Assembly (NCBI GenBank): GCA_016946835.1
Contig: JACVTC010000002.1
Location: 2,116,001 to 2,180,000, forward strand
Direction of reading: 5' to 3'
Length of the DNA: 64,000 bases
Source: Neocallimastix lanati (nom. inval.)
Lineage: Eukaryota; Neocallimastigomycota; Neocallimastigomycetes; Neocallimastigales; Neocallimastigaceae
Below are positions 37,345 to 47,989 of the stretch, one piece after another. A model generated the notes under the pieces. That model did no database searches, was not told where the DNA came from, and worked only from the letters and a program-made list of their open reading frames with translations. A program made the position numbers and the translations under genes. Position 1 is the first letter of the stretch. The number at the start of each line of letters is the position of its first letter.

Positions 37345-38871
37345 ATGCCAATCGCCACCGCTTTAGAATCAATATCTGTAATTTCTAATAAAAGAAATTT
37401 AGAATTTAATAATTTTGAAAAAGTTCCTTCTCATAATAGAAATTTAAAGGTTACTTCTATTCAAAGAAATAATAAAAAGGCTAGAATTTTCAAACCTCTT
37501 AATGGTCCAAAGTTATCTAAGAGAGCTTTAGAAATTCAAAATGAAGAATTCCTTTTAAGTAAAGGTATTATTATTGTTCGTAATAATAAATATCATCCAG
37601 AAACAAATCCAAACGGTATTATTAATCTTGGAACAGCTGAAAATAAATTAAATAATGTTGAAATGTTAAGTAAAATTAATGATCCAAAGATTTCAACCGT
37701 TACTCCTGAACAATTACTTTATGGTCCAAATCCAGGTTCTGATAGATTACGTGAAGAAATTGCTAAATTATTAAATCGTCACTTTAATCCAAAAGTTTTA
37801 TTAAGTAAAGAAAATATTTGTGTTGGAAATGGATGTGGACCACTTCTTAATTTATGTGGAGAAGTTTTATTTGATGCAGGAGATGCGTTTTTAGTTCCAG
37901 GACCATTCTATGGAGGATTTGAAGCCGATATTAAATATGGAGCAAGAGTATATCCTGTTCCAGTTCAACATGAAAAAGATGATTGTTTGAAGGTTAGTGA
38001 AGAAGCTTTAGAAGAAGCTTTAAGAAATTCAAGTAGACCAGTTAAAGGTATTATCATTGCTAATCCAAACAATCCATTTGGACGATGTTACAGTGCTGAA
38101 CAACTTCTTCTTTTCTGTAATTTTGCTAAGTCTCATGGACTTTTCGTCATTTGTGATGAAATTTATGGACTTTCAACATGGAATGATATAGTTACAGAAA
38201 ATATTGAAGAAGGTAAAACTATTGAAGATTATGAATGTCATTGTGATCAATGTCAACATTCTAAAAGTATCAAAAGAATTGAAAGTGATATTGATGGACA
38301 AAGTAATAAATTCACCTCAATATTTTCATTAGATCTTCCAGATCCGGAAAATACTCATGGATTATGGGGATTTTCTAAAGATTTCTGTTTGAATGGATTA
38401 AGAATTGGAGTTACAATTTCATATTCTAAAACCGTTATGGCAGCTATACAAAAGATTTGTTTCTTAACTTGTATTCCAACTAATATTGATAATATTCTTG
38501 TTAATATTTTATCAGATGAAAAATGGACGGATGAATTCATTTTAAATAACAATCGAAAATTATTTAAAAGCTACAATCATTTAACTAATTCATTAAATGC
38601 ACATGGTATTCCATATGTTAAAGGAGATTCAGGATTCTTTATCTATATTGATCTTCATCAAGCAGGATTAGATGAATATGATTTATGGATGAAATTATTA
38701 GAAGGAGGATTATATATTTCTCCAAGTCAAGCATTCTTCAGTAAAGATAGTTATGAAGAAAGAAATTGGTTTAGAATTTGTTTTGCAGTTGAACAAGCTG
38801 AACTTGATTTATCTTTAGATAGATTATATAAAGTTTTAGATACTCTTAAACGTAATAAACAAATAAATTAA
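37345..38871 (+). CDS. ACC synthase-like PLP-dependent aminotransferase, copy F
   Basis: Intronless, 508 residues. It differs from D only by Pro9 to Ser, a change shared with its divergent partner E; other base differences between the two genes are silent. All catalytic residues and the Cys/His insert are intact, so the enzyme should be functional if transcribed. It is convergent with G across 2.2 kb containing a TTA microsatellite and a LINE 3' end. Confidence 0.96.
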   Translation: MPIATALESISVISNKRNLEFNNFEKVPSHNRNLKVTSIQRNNKKARIFKPLNGPKLSKRALEIQNEEFLLSKGIIIVRNNKYHPETNPNGIINLGTAENKLNNVEMLSKINDPKISTVTPEQLLYGPNPGSDRLREEIAKLLNRHFNPKVLLSKENICVGNGCGPLLNLCGEVLFDAGDAFLVPGPFYGGFEADIKYGARVYPVPVQHEKDDCLKVSEEALEEALRNSSRPVKGIIIANPNNPFGRCYSAEQLLLFCNFAKSHGLFVICDEIYGLSTWNDIVTENIEEGKTIEDYECHCDQCQHSKSIKRIESDIDGQSNKFTSIFSLDLPDPENTHGLWGFSKDFCLNGLRIGVTISYSKTVMAAIQKICFLTCIPTNIDNILVNILSDEKWTDEFILNNNRKLFKSYNHLTNSLNAHGIPYVKGDSGFFIYIDLHQAGLDEYDLWMKLLEGGLYISPSQAFFSKDSYEERNWFRICFAVEQAELDLSLDRLYKVLDTLKRNKQIN

Positions 38872-39290
38872 AAAAAAAAATAAATTAAATTAAATGAATT
38901 AAATTAAATTATCAAAAACATGAATATAACATAAAAATTATAAATAAAAAATAGAAATTTAAAATATACCAAAATATTAAAAATCATATAATTAACATTA
39001 AAACATAAAATAAATAATTAATAATAAAATATAAAAAATAGAGAAAGAAAACTCATTTTTATATCAATTAAAACTTTAAAATATTAAAACATTAAAACAT
39101 TAAAACATTAATATCCTAAACAATATATCATAATTAATATATATTTATCATATTATATTTAATATCATAAATATATATTTTTAAATTTATTTTTGTATCT
39201 ATCTATCTATTTATCTCATAATCTATCTATTACTTTTTAATTTAATATTTATTTAATCATAGAATTTTATTTAATTTAATAAAAAATTTT
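38872..39290 (+). other. 3' flank of copy F (inverted-repeat arm)
   Basis: Same order of blocks as after D, in particular GAGAAAGAAAACTCATTTTT, four AAAACATT-type units and CTATCTATTTATCTCATAAT. The arm ends near 39285-39290, and its mirror image starts near 40600 before G. Confidence 0.7.
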
Positions 39291-39581
39291 GAAAAAAATA
39301 AAAAAAAAAATATAATGTGTCTATATTTTATAGAAATGAAAGTGTTAATTAATAAGTTAATATTAATATATTAATAATTTAAATTAATTTTTTATTTATT
39401 GTTTTATTTAAATTTATATTTATTTTATAATATTTCATTTTTTTATATTGACTATTTGAAAATAAAAATTTTGATTAAGTATAAAATAAAAAATATAAAG
39501 TTTTAAAGTAATTTTAATTATTAATTAATATATTTTAGTATTTATTTCTTGTCTTCTTAAAAAAAGAAAAAATGCATTGTC

Positions 39582-39584
39582 ATA

Positions 39585-39644
<60 letters not shown>

Positions 39645-39659
39645 TATTATTATAATTGC

Positions 39660-39711
<52 letters not shown>

Positions 39712-39757
39712 TTATTATTATTATTTTATTATTATTATTTTATTATTATTATTAAAA
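39582..39757. repeat. TTA trinucleotide microsatellite
   Basis: About 175 bp of TTA units with a few interruptions (CTA, TAATTGC). The poly-Ile peptide it encodes is not a gene. Confidence 0.9.
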
Positions 39758-39885
39758 TAATAATAACATATTATTTAAGAAATTATAATTAAAAATTATA
39801 AACATGTATTATTAATAAAAGATTATATTTATATTTTTGTATTTTTTGATTTTTTAAGTTTTAATTTTTTTTTTTTTGTCATCTT

Positions 39886-40380
39886 TTTTTTTTTTTTTTT
39901 TTTAGACTTAGAGAATAACTTTATTTAATTTTTAATAATAATAAAATTACGTGATTTAAATGAAAAATAAAATACATGAAATGAAATATTATATATTATA
40001 TAATTATAAAAGTGCATTAGAAGCAATAGTTTCTAACTCTTCCCATTTATTGATGATAACACCACGTCCATTATTGCAAGTAATAATTTCAGTATTAGTG
40101 TTATCAATTGAATCTGTATTAGATCTTTCACAGGGAGGTGAAAATCCATTTCTTATTATTTCCACATCGACGCTCTTAGCAACGGTAAATTCAATAGATT
40201 CAACGGAATACCATTTCATCATCAATCTAAAAGATCGATAAATCAATGGTATTACGTATGTTAGAAACTCCGCAATCCCCACAAAATACGGAACAGTCGA
40301 CTAAGTTGAACTTTGTTTAAAAAAAGTTGAATTTTTCATATATTGAACGCCCGCAAAGAAGAGCACTCAATATAAAATAA
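39886..40380 (-). mobile_element. LINE 3' end fragment in the F-G loop
   Basis: Minus strand. A T run followed by AGACTTAGAGAATAACTTTA resembles the tail of LINE fragment 2 (AGACAGGGAAGAGAATACAC). The 92-residue frame 40282-40004 contains GIAEFLTYVIPLIYRSF and KSVDVEIIRN, clearly related to GLAEFLTSAIPIISSSF and KSVDVVLIRH at the C-terminus of fragment 2. It is a short 5'-truncated relic. Confidence 0.75.
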
Positions 40381-40599
40381 TAAATATTATTATCACAATT
40401 ATATAAAGAACATATAAATAAAATTTTATTTTAATATTCCATCTTGATATACATATATACAATAATGATAACAATAGTGATTATTACCAATAATTAATAA
40501 AAATAACAAATAATAATAGTAATAATAATATTTAAATTATAACAACAACTATTATAATAGCACAATATAATTTTAACTTTTTTTTTAAAAAAATTTTTT

Positions 40600-41063
40600 T
40601 ATTTATTTATTTTTTTTAAATTTTAAAACTTTTTATTTACAAAATTTTTATTTATTAAATTAAATAAAATTCTATGATTAAATAAATATTAAATTAAAAA
40701 GTAATAGATAGATTATGAGATAAATAGATAGATAGATACAAAAATAAATTTAAAAATATATATTTATGATATTAAATATAATATGATAAATATATATTAA
40801 TTATGATATATTGTTTAGGATATTAATGTTTTAATGTTTTAATGCTTTAATATTTTAAAGTTTTAATTGATATAAAAATGAAGTTTTCTTTCTCTATTTT
40901 TTATATTTTATTATTAATTATTTATTTTATGTTTTAATGTTAATTATATGATTTTTAATATTTTGGTATATTTTAAATTTCTATTTTTTATTTATAATTT
41001 TTATGTTATATTCATGTTTTTGATAATTTAATTTAATTCATTTAATTTAATTTATTTTTTTTT
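40600..41063 (-). other. 3' flank of copy G (inverted-repeat arm)
   Basis: Mirror image of the F 3' flank, including TAGGATATTAATGTTTTAAT units and ATAGATAGATTATGAGATAA. With F it makes arms of about 2.5 kb around a loop of about 1.3 kb. Confidence 0.7.
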
Positions 41064-42590
41064 TTAATTTATTTGTTTATTACGTTTAAGAGTATCTAAA
41101 ACTTTATATAATCTATCTAAAGATAAATCAAGTTCAGCTTGTTCAACTGCAAAACAAATTCTAAACCAATTTCTTTCTTCATAATTATCTTTACTGAAGA
41201 ATGCTTGACTTGGAGAAATATATAATCCTCCTTCTAATAATTTCATCCATAAATCATATTCATCTAATCCTGCTTGATGAAGATCAATATAGATAAAGAA
41301 TCCTGAATCTCCTTTAACATATGGAATACCATGTGCATTTAATGAATTAGTTAAATGATTGTAGCTTTTAAATAATTTTCGATTGTTATTTAAAATAAAT
41401 TCATCCGTCCATTTTTCATCTGATAAAATATTAACAAGAATATTATCAATATTAGTTGGAATACAAGTTAAGAAACAAATCTTTTGTATTGCTGCCATAA
41501 CGGTTTTAGAATATGAAATTGTAACTCCAATTCTTAATCCATTTAAACAGAAATCTTTAGAAAATCCCCATAATCCATGAGTATTTTCCGGATCTGGAAG
41601 ATCTAATGAAAATATTGATGTGAATTTATTACTTTGTCCATCAATATCACTTTCAATTCTTTTGATACTTTTAGAATGTTGACATTGATCACAATGACAT
41701 TCATAATCTTCAATAGTTTTACCTTCTTCAATATTTTCTGTAACTATATCATTCCATGTTGAAAGTCCATAAATTTCATCACAAATGACGAAAAGTCCAT
41801 GAGACTTAGCAAAATTACAGAAAAGAAGAAGTTGTTCAGCACTGTAACATCGTCTAAATGGATTGTTTGGATTAGCAATGATAATACCTTTAACTGGTCT
41901 ACTTGAATTTCTTAAAGCTTCTTCTAAAGCTTCTTCACTAACCTTCAAACAATCATCTTTTTCATGTTGAACTGGAACAGGATATACTCTTGCTCCATAT
42001 TTAATATCGGCTTCAAATCCTCCATAGAATGGTCCTGGAACTAAAAACGCATCTCCTGCATCAAATAAAACTTCTCCACATAAATTAAGAAGTGGTCCAC
42101 ATCCATTTCCAACACAAATATTTTCTTTACTTAATAAAACTTTTGGATTAAAGTGACGATTTAATAATTTAGCAATTTCTTCACGTAATCTATCAGAACC
42201 TGGATTTGGACCATAAAGTAATTGTTCAGGAGTAACGGTTGAAATCTTTGGATCATTAATTTTACTTAACATTTCAACATTATTTAATTTATTTTCAGCT
42301 GTTCCAAGATTAATAATACCGTTTGGATTTGTTTCTGGATGATATTTATTATTACGAACAATAATAATACCTTTACTTAAAAGGAATTCTTCATTTTGAA
42401 TTTCTAAAGCTCTCTTAGATAACTTTGGACCATTAAGAGGTTTGAAAATTCTAGCCTTTTTATTATTTCTTTGAATAGAAGTAACCTTTAAATTTCTATT
42501 ATGAGAAGGAACTTTTTCAAAATTATTAAATTCTAAATTTATTTTATTAGAAATTACAGATATTGGTTCTAAAGCGGTGGCGATTGGCAT
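41064..42590 (-). CDS. ACC synthase-like PLP-dependent aminotransferase, copy G (Gly246 to Arg)
   Basis: Intronless, 508 residues. Differences from D are Arg17 to Ile, Gly246 to Arg and Ser469 to Asn. The second is notable: the strongly conserved NPNNPFG turn next to the PLP-binding Asn240 becomes NPNNPFR, through a single GGA to AGA change (minus strand, near 41855). An arginine there could disturb the cofactor pocket, so this copy may be impaired; that is inference. Lys345, Asp271, Tyr274 and Arg477 remain. It is divergent from H across the shortest spacer of the chain (3.1 kb). Confidence 0.94.
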   Translation of the reverse strand: MPIATALEPISVISNKINLEFNNFEKVPSHNRNLKVTSIQRNNKKARIFKPLNGPKLSKRALEIQNEEFLLSKGIIIVRNNKYHPETNPNGIINLGTAENKLNNVEMLSKINDPKISTVTPEQLLYGPNPGSDRLREEIAKLLNRHFNPKVLLSKENICVGNGCGPLLNLCGEVLFDAGDAFLVPGPFYGGFEADIKYGARVYPVPVQHEKDDCLKVSEEALEEALRNSSRPVKGIIIANPNNPFRRCYSAEQLLLFCNFAKSHGLFVICDEIYGLSTWNDIVTENIEEGKTIEDYECHCDQCQHSKSIKRIESDIDGQSNKFTSIFSLDLPDPENTHGLWGFSKDFCLNGLRIGVTISYSKTVMAAIQKICFLTCIPTNIDNILVNILSDEKWTDEFILNNNRKLFKSYNHLTNSLNAHGIPYVKGDSGFFIYIDLHQAGLDEYDLWMKLLEGGLYISPSQAFFSKDNYEERNWFRICFAVEQAELDLSLDRLYKVLDTLKRNKQIN

Positions 42591-43144
42591 TTTTATTTAT
42601 TAATTATTTAATTATTATTTATAAAATAAAAAAACGTTTTTAATTGAAAAAAATTATATTGTTTTGACAAATTTTAAAAAATAAACTTTATTGCTTATAA
42701 AAATAAAAAGTTTAATCAAACTTTTCGAATTATGATCTCTTTTAAATAAAATTGATTATATTAAGAATTTACAAAAAATCCTTATTTAAAATCTTTTAAT
42801 ATTATTTACTTATAAAATATTGATTGATGAAAATAAAAAATAATATAAGGAAAAAATTTTATTTATTTATATAAAAATTTTTTTATATATTTAATAATAT
42901 TGTCTTTGGCAATTTAATTTTTTTGATATTTACTAATATATATAATTAAATTTTATAATAAAAAATATAATAATATTAATATATTTAATATATTATATTT
43001 TAATTCTAATATTTAAAAGTAATTTTTTTTTTTATTTTTTAAATTATGTAAAATGTATTATCCATATGTATTATATATTATAATATATAGTACATTTCAA
43101 AATATACAATATTTAAGAATTTTCAAAAAAAGATTAAAAATAAA
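42591..43144 (-). promoter_or_regulatory. Shared upstream region of copy G
   Basis: First about 260 bp match H and F closely. Palindrome AAAAGTTTAATCAAACTTTT at 42706-42725. From about 42890 it resembles the longer form of F and D (AATATTGTCTTTGGCAATTT on the plus strand) but is more diverged. Confidence 0.5.
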
Positions 43145-43192
43145 TGTCAACAAAAATTATGTTAAATAATTTCAATATAAAATTAGTTAATT
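43145..43192 (+). repeat. Boundary element upstream of copy G
   Basis: TGTCAACAAAAATTATGTTA followed by AATAATTTCAATATAAAATT, 555 bp from the start codon of G. Confidence 0.7.
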
Positions 43193-43318
43193 ATCATCCA
43201 ATAAATATTAATTTTATAAAATATACAGATTAACAAAAGATATTACTTAACATATAGCCAATTAAAATGGTTATATAAATATTTTAAAAATTTTCAATTT
43301 TAAATGTACAAAAAATAA

Positions 43319-43349
<31 letters not shown>

Positions 43350-45108
43350 CATTAATAGCAATTAAAAATATTGAAAAAGAATTGTATTCCATTATTAGAA
43401 ATGGAAAAGAAAAATAAAATGAAGGTCAAATTCAGTATAAAATAATTGAATATTACTTTATTACTTATATTAATATATATTTTAATATTTTATAAATATA
43501 TTTAATATTATATAAGTATATTTACCATCTTTTCCTTTAAAAATAAGTTTGGTAATCATAACATTTTTATTAAATTATTCCTATTTATATTAAATTAACT
43601 TTTTCTGACATTATTTTTTATAAATTACAATACTTTTAAATCCTCCATATAAATAGTTTAAAATTAATATAAAGTATATTTATATATAGATTTATCATTT
43701 ATTAATTTTAATACAATAAATCTATTTTCTATTATTATTCTTTTACTAATCAAATTAAGAAAATTTTCATAATAGACTTTTTATATATTCTTTTTCAACT
43801 AATTTTCATATTTAAATGAATATAATTTAAGATCATTAAGTTAGCTATATTAGAGTTTTATTAAACAATTTTATATATTTCATATTTAAAAACACAATAT
43901 ACATTTTTTTATTAAACATCCTTCGTTGAGAATATATTAACACTTACATGAATGAATTTTATTTTTAATATTCATTTCAAAATATCTATTATTACAAATT
44001 TATTGAATTATTTAAACATTTCAAGAAATTACTTTATTTTGTCTAAACTAACTTAATAATTTTTACTATATTACATAAATTTTTGTTTAAGAAATATATT
44101 AAATAATTACAATAATAATATTTATGTTATTATGATACATTTTAATTATATATTTTTAATTAAAAATAAACAAAAAAAAAAAATTAAAATAATAAATAAA
44201 TTATTATAGAGGATACAAAACAAAATAATATATATAAATATGCTCATGAAATTTTTACTTTTATAAGCTTAAATACTAAGTTTTTAAGAATATTAATTAG
44301 TATTATTAATTATTATTTTTATTATTTTTTTATTTGACATTTGAAGTATTTTAACTATTAATTAGTATTATTTATAATTTTTTTATTTGACATTTGTAAT
44401 ATAATAAAATATTATTAAACATATATATAACAATATAGATGAGTATATTAAAATTTTAGTATTGGTTCTTAAAATATACTCAACTTTCAATAGTTTATAA
44501 TATCTAATTTTATTTATAGGAAAGGTTTTAATAATTTATATAATAATATATATATTGTGAATTCTTTAAATAATCATACTATCTTAATATATGATCTTAT
44601 TGAATTTACTTTTTTTTTCAAATATAAAAATTATAACTCAAAAGTTAAAAAAAAAATATAAACATATAAAAATAAAATTAGATCATTTTTTCCAATATAT
44701 TTAAATGAATTATGAAATTTTATCTTTAAATATATATATATATTTTGTTAAGTAATTGTTTAAATATACTTTAATATTATATTATAAATATAAAAGCATT
44801 ATTTATTTTAATGATTAACAATAAAATATTTTATTATGACCAAAAAAAAGGATTACTATTTTTATATCTTATTATGCAATTCCATAAATTCAATATTATT
44901 TTGCTTCCATTTTTTATTTTTTATTTTTTTTATTTATTATTTATTTTTTATTATTTATTTTTTATTTATTTTTTTTAAAAAATAAATAAATAAATAATCT
45001 TTAAATTTTAATAAATTTTTATATATAATGATTAATTTGGAAATATTTTTTCAATATATAAGTTTTATATTTTATTTGCTAAATATTAAATAATTTCAAC
45101 ATTGAATT
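43193..45108 (-). repeat. Single diverged satellite unit, inverted (G-H spacer)
   Basis: Read on the minus strand this contains, in the satellite order, the marker near 45108-45078, AAGTTAATTTAATATAAAT, ATTACCAAACTTATTTTTAA, TTAAATATATTTATAAAATA and TATACTGAATTTGACCT (near 43430). It is one copy of the 1.9 kb unit, more diverged than those in the other spacers and in the opposite orientation. It has no coding potential. Confidence 0.65.
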
Positions 45109-45194
45109 TGTTTAATCATAATTAATTTAATATTACATAAATCTATTGTTAACTAATTTAATGTTGAAATTATTTAACATCATTTTTGTTGACA
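45078..45194 (-). repeat. Boundary element with internal inverted repeat (H side)
   Basis: Essentially the reverse complement of 15896-16010, ending GTTGACA at 45194, 484 bp before the start codon of H. The internal arms ATTAAATAATTTCAACATTG and TTAATGTTGAAATTATTTAA are clearly visible. Confidence 0.75.
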
Positions 45195-45677
45195 TCTATT
45201 ATAGATAAATTAAAATTTTTTCATTAAACTTTTTTAATTAAATTATAAATTATATATAATGTAGTATATTAATAATAATAAATGTAATAAATATGTATAA
45301 TACATTCTATATATTAATATATATGAAAAAAAATTTTTAATTACAAATCAAAGTTTCAATTTTTCAAACTCTAAAATTTTATAAAAAAAATTTTTATATA
45401 AATAAATAAAACTTTTTCCTTATATTATTTTTTATTTTCATCAATCAATATTTTATAAGTAAATAATATTTAAAGATTTTAAATAAGGATTTTTTGTAAA
45501 TTCTTAATATAATCAATTTTATTTAAAAGAGATCATAATTCGAAAAGTTTGATTAAACTTTTTATTTTTATAAGCAATAAAGTTTATTTTTTAAAATTTG
45601 TCAAAACAATATAATTTTTTTCAATTAAAAACGTTTTTTTATTTTATAAATAATAATTAAATAATTAATAAATAAAA
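45195..45677 (+). promoter_or_regulatory. Shared upstream region of copy H
   Basis: The last 180 bp are almost identical to the region before F. Palindrome AAAAGTTTGATTAAACTTTT at 45543-45562, about 115 bp before the ATG. The distal part matches E and C rather than D and F, so the H promoter is a mosaic. Confidence 0.55.
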
Positions 45678-47204
45678 ATGCCAATCGCCACCGCTTTAGA
45701 ACCAATATCTGTAATTTCTAATAAAAGAAATTTAGAATTTAATAATTTTGAAAAAGTTCCTTCTCATAATAGAAATTTAAAGGTTACTTCTATTCAAAGA
45801 AATAATAAAAAGGCTAAAATATTCAAACCTCTTAATGGTCCAAAGTTATCTAAGAGAGCTTTAGAAATTCAAAATGAAGAATTCCTTTTAAGTAAAGGTA
45901 TTATTATTGTTCGTAATAATAAATATCATCCAGAAACAAATCCAAACGGTATTATTAATCTTGGAACAGCTGAAAATAAATTAAATAATGTTGAAATGTT
46001 AAGTAAAATCAATGATCCAAAGATTTCAACCGTTACTCCTGAACAATTACTTTATGGTCCAAATCCAGGTTCTGATAGATTACGTGAAGAAATTGCTAAA
46101 TTATTAAATCGTCATTTTAATCCAAAAGTTTTATTAAGTAAAGAAAATATTTGTGTTGGAAATGGATGTGGACCACTTCTTAATTTATGTGGAGAAGTTT
46201 TATTTGATGCAGGAGATGCCTTTTTAGTTCCAGGACCATTCTATGGAGGATTTGAAGCCGATATTAAATATGGAGCAAGAGTCTATCCTGTTCCAGTTCA
46301 ACATGAAAAAGATGATTGTTTGAAGGTTAGTGAAGAAGCTTTAGAAGAAGCTTTAAGAAATTCAAGTAGACCAGTTAAAGGTATTATCATTGCTAATCCA
46401 AACAATCCATTTGGACGATGTTACAGTGCTGAACAACTTCTTCTTTTCTGTAATTTTGCTAAGTCTCATGGACTTTTCGTCATTTGTGATGAAATTTATG
46501 GACTTTCAACATGGAATGATATAGTTACAGAAAATATTGAAGAAGGTAAAACTATTGAAGATTATGAATGTCATTGTGATCAATGTCAACATTCTAAAAG
46601 TATTAAAAGAATTGAAAGTGATATTGATGGACAAAGTAATAAATTCACATCAATATTTTCATTAGATCTTCCAGATCCGGAAAATACTCATGGATTATGG
46701 GGATTTTCTAAAGATTTCTGTTTGAATGGATTAAGAATTGGAGTTACAATTTCATATTCTAAAACCGTTATGGCAGCAATACAAAAGATTTGTTTCTTAA
46801 CTTGTATTCCAACTAATATTGATAATATTCTTGTTAATATTTTATCAGATGAAAAATGGACGGATGAATTCATTTTAAATAACAATCGAAAATTATTTAA
46901 AAGCTACAATCATTTAACTAATTCATTAAATGCACATGGTATTCCATATGTTAAAGGAGATTCAGGATTCTTTATCTATATTGATCTTCATCAAGCAGGA
47001 TTAGATGAATATGATTTATGGATGAAATTATTAGAAGGAGGATTATATATTTCTCCAAGTCAAGCATTCTTCAGTAAAGATAGTTATGAAGAAAGAAATT
47101 GGTTTAGAATTTGTTTTGCAGTTGAACAAGCTGAACTTGATTTATCTTTAGATAGATTATATAAAGTTTTAGATACTCTTAAACGTAATAAACAAATAAA
47201 TTAA
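45678..47204 (+). CDS. ACC synthase-like PLP-dependent aminotransferase, copy H
   Basis: Intronless, 508 residues. It differs from D only by Arg47 to Lys (shared with E). All PLP-binding and catalytic residues are present, as is the Cys/His insert at 298-305. It is the last copy of the chain. Its 3' flank (47205-47740) follows the arm of D, F and B and ends at the same place (ACTGACAAAGTTTTTATTTT, then AGTGTAATAATTCTATTATT), after which come the minisatellite and a LINE instead of another inverted copy. Confidence 0.96.
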   Translation: MPIATALEPISVISNKRNLEFNNFEKVPSHNRNLKVTSIQRNNKKAKIFKPLNGPKLSKRALEIQNEEFLLSKGIIIVRNNKYHPETNPNGIINLGTAENKLNNVEMLSKINDPKISTVTPEQLLYGPNPGSDRLREEIAKLLNRHFNPKVLLSKENICVGNGCGPLLNLCGEVLFDAGDAFLVPGPFYGGFEADIKYGARVYPVPVQHEKDDCLKVSEEALEEALRNSSRPVKGIIIANPNNPFGRCYSAEQLLLFCNFAKSHGLFVICDEIYGLSTWNDIVTENIEEGKTIEDYECHCDQCQHSKSIKRIESDIDGQSNKFTSIFSLDLPDPENTHGLWGFSKDFCLNGLRIGVTISYSKTVMAAIQKICFLTCIPTNIDNILVNILSDEKWTDEFILNNNRKLFKSYNHLTNSLNAHGIPYVKGDSGFFIYIDLHQAGLDEYDLWMKLLEGGLYISPSQAFFSKDSYEERNWFRICFAVEQAELDLSLDRLYKVLDTLKRNKQIN

Positions 47205-47740
47205 AAAAAGTAATAAATTAAATTAAATGAATTAAATTAAATTATATCAAAAACGTGAACATAACATAAAAATTTTAAATAAAAAATAGAAATTTAAAAT
47301 ATATCAAAATATTAAAAATCATATAATTAACATTAAAACATAAAATAAATAATTAATAATAAAATATAAAAAATAGAGAAAGAAAACTCATTTTTATATT
47401 AATTAAAACATTAAAACATTAAAACATTAATATCCTAAACAATATATCATAATTAATATATATTTAGCATATTATATTTAATATCATAAATATATATTTT
47501 TAAATTTATTTTTGTATCTATCTATTTATCTATCTATCTCATAATCTATCTATTACTTTTTTAATTTAATATTTATTTAATCATAGAATTTTATTTAATT
47601 TAATAAATAAATTAAATTTTGTAAATAAAAAGATTTAAAAAATTTAAAAAAAAAAAAAATAAATAAATAAAAAATTATAAAAAATTTAAAAAAAAAAAAA
47701 AGACTGACAAAGTTTTTATTTTTTTAGTGTAATAATTCTA
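47205..47740 (+). other. 3' flank of copy H (arm end)
   Basis: Same blocks as after D and F (AGAGAAAGAAAACTCATTTT, AAAACATT units, CTCATAATCTATCTATTAC). No gene. Confidence 0.65.
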
Positions 47741-47860
47741 TTATTTATTATTTATTAATAAATACTCTTTCTATTATTATTTCTTATTTATTAATAAATA
47801 CTCTTTCTATTATTATTTATTATTTATTATTTATTATTTATTTATAATTTTTTTAATATT
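47741..47860. repeat. TTA-rich minisatellite after copy H
   Basis: Two inverted copies of the D-E minisatellite core (ATTAATAAATACTCTTTC) in TTATTTATTATT repeats, directly at the arm end and just before the LINE. Confidence 0.8.
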
Positions 47861-47989
47861 CATTTATTAAATTATTTTATTTTTATTTTTATTTTTTTTT
47901 TTTTAATTCAGAATATGAAATTAAATAATGATAAAACTATTGCATAATTTCAAACTATGAATATATTTTTTAATTATTTGATTATTAAA

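Noticed and set aside
39577-39792. Poly-isoleucine open frame of 71 residues
   Set aside because: Translation of the TTA microsatellite.
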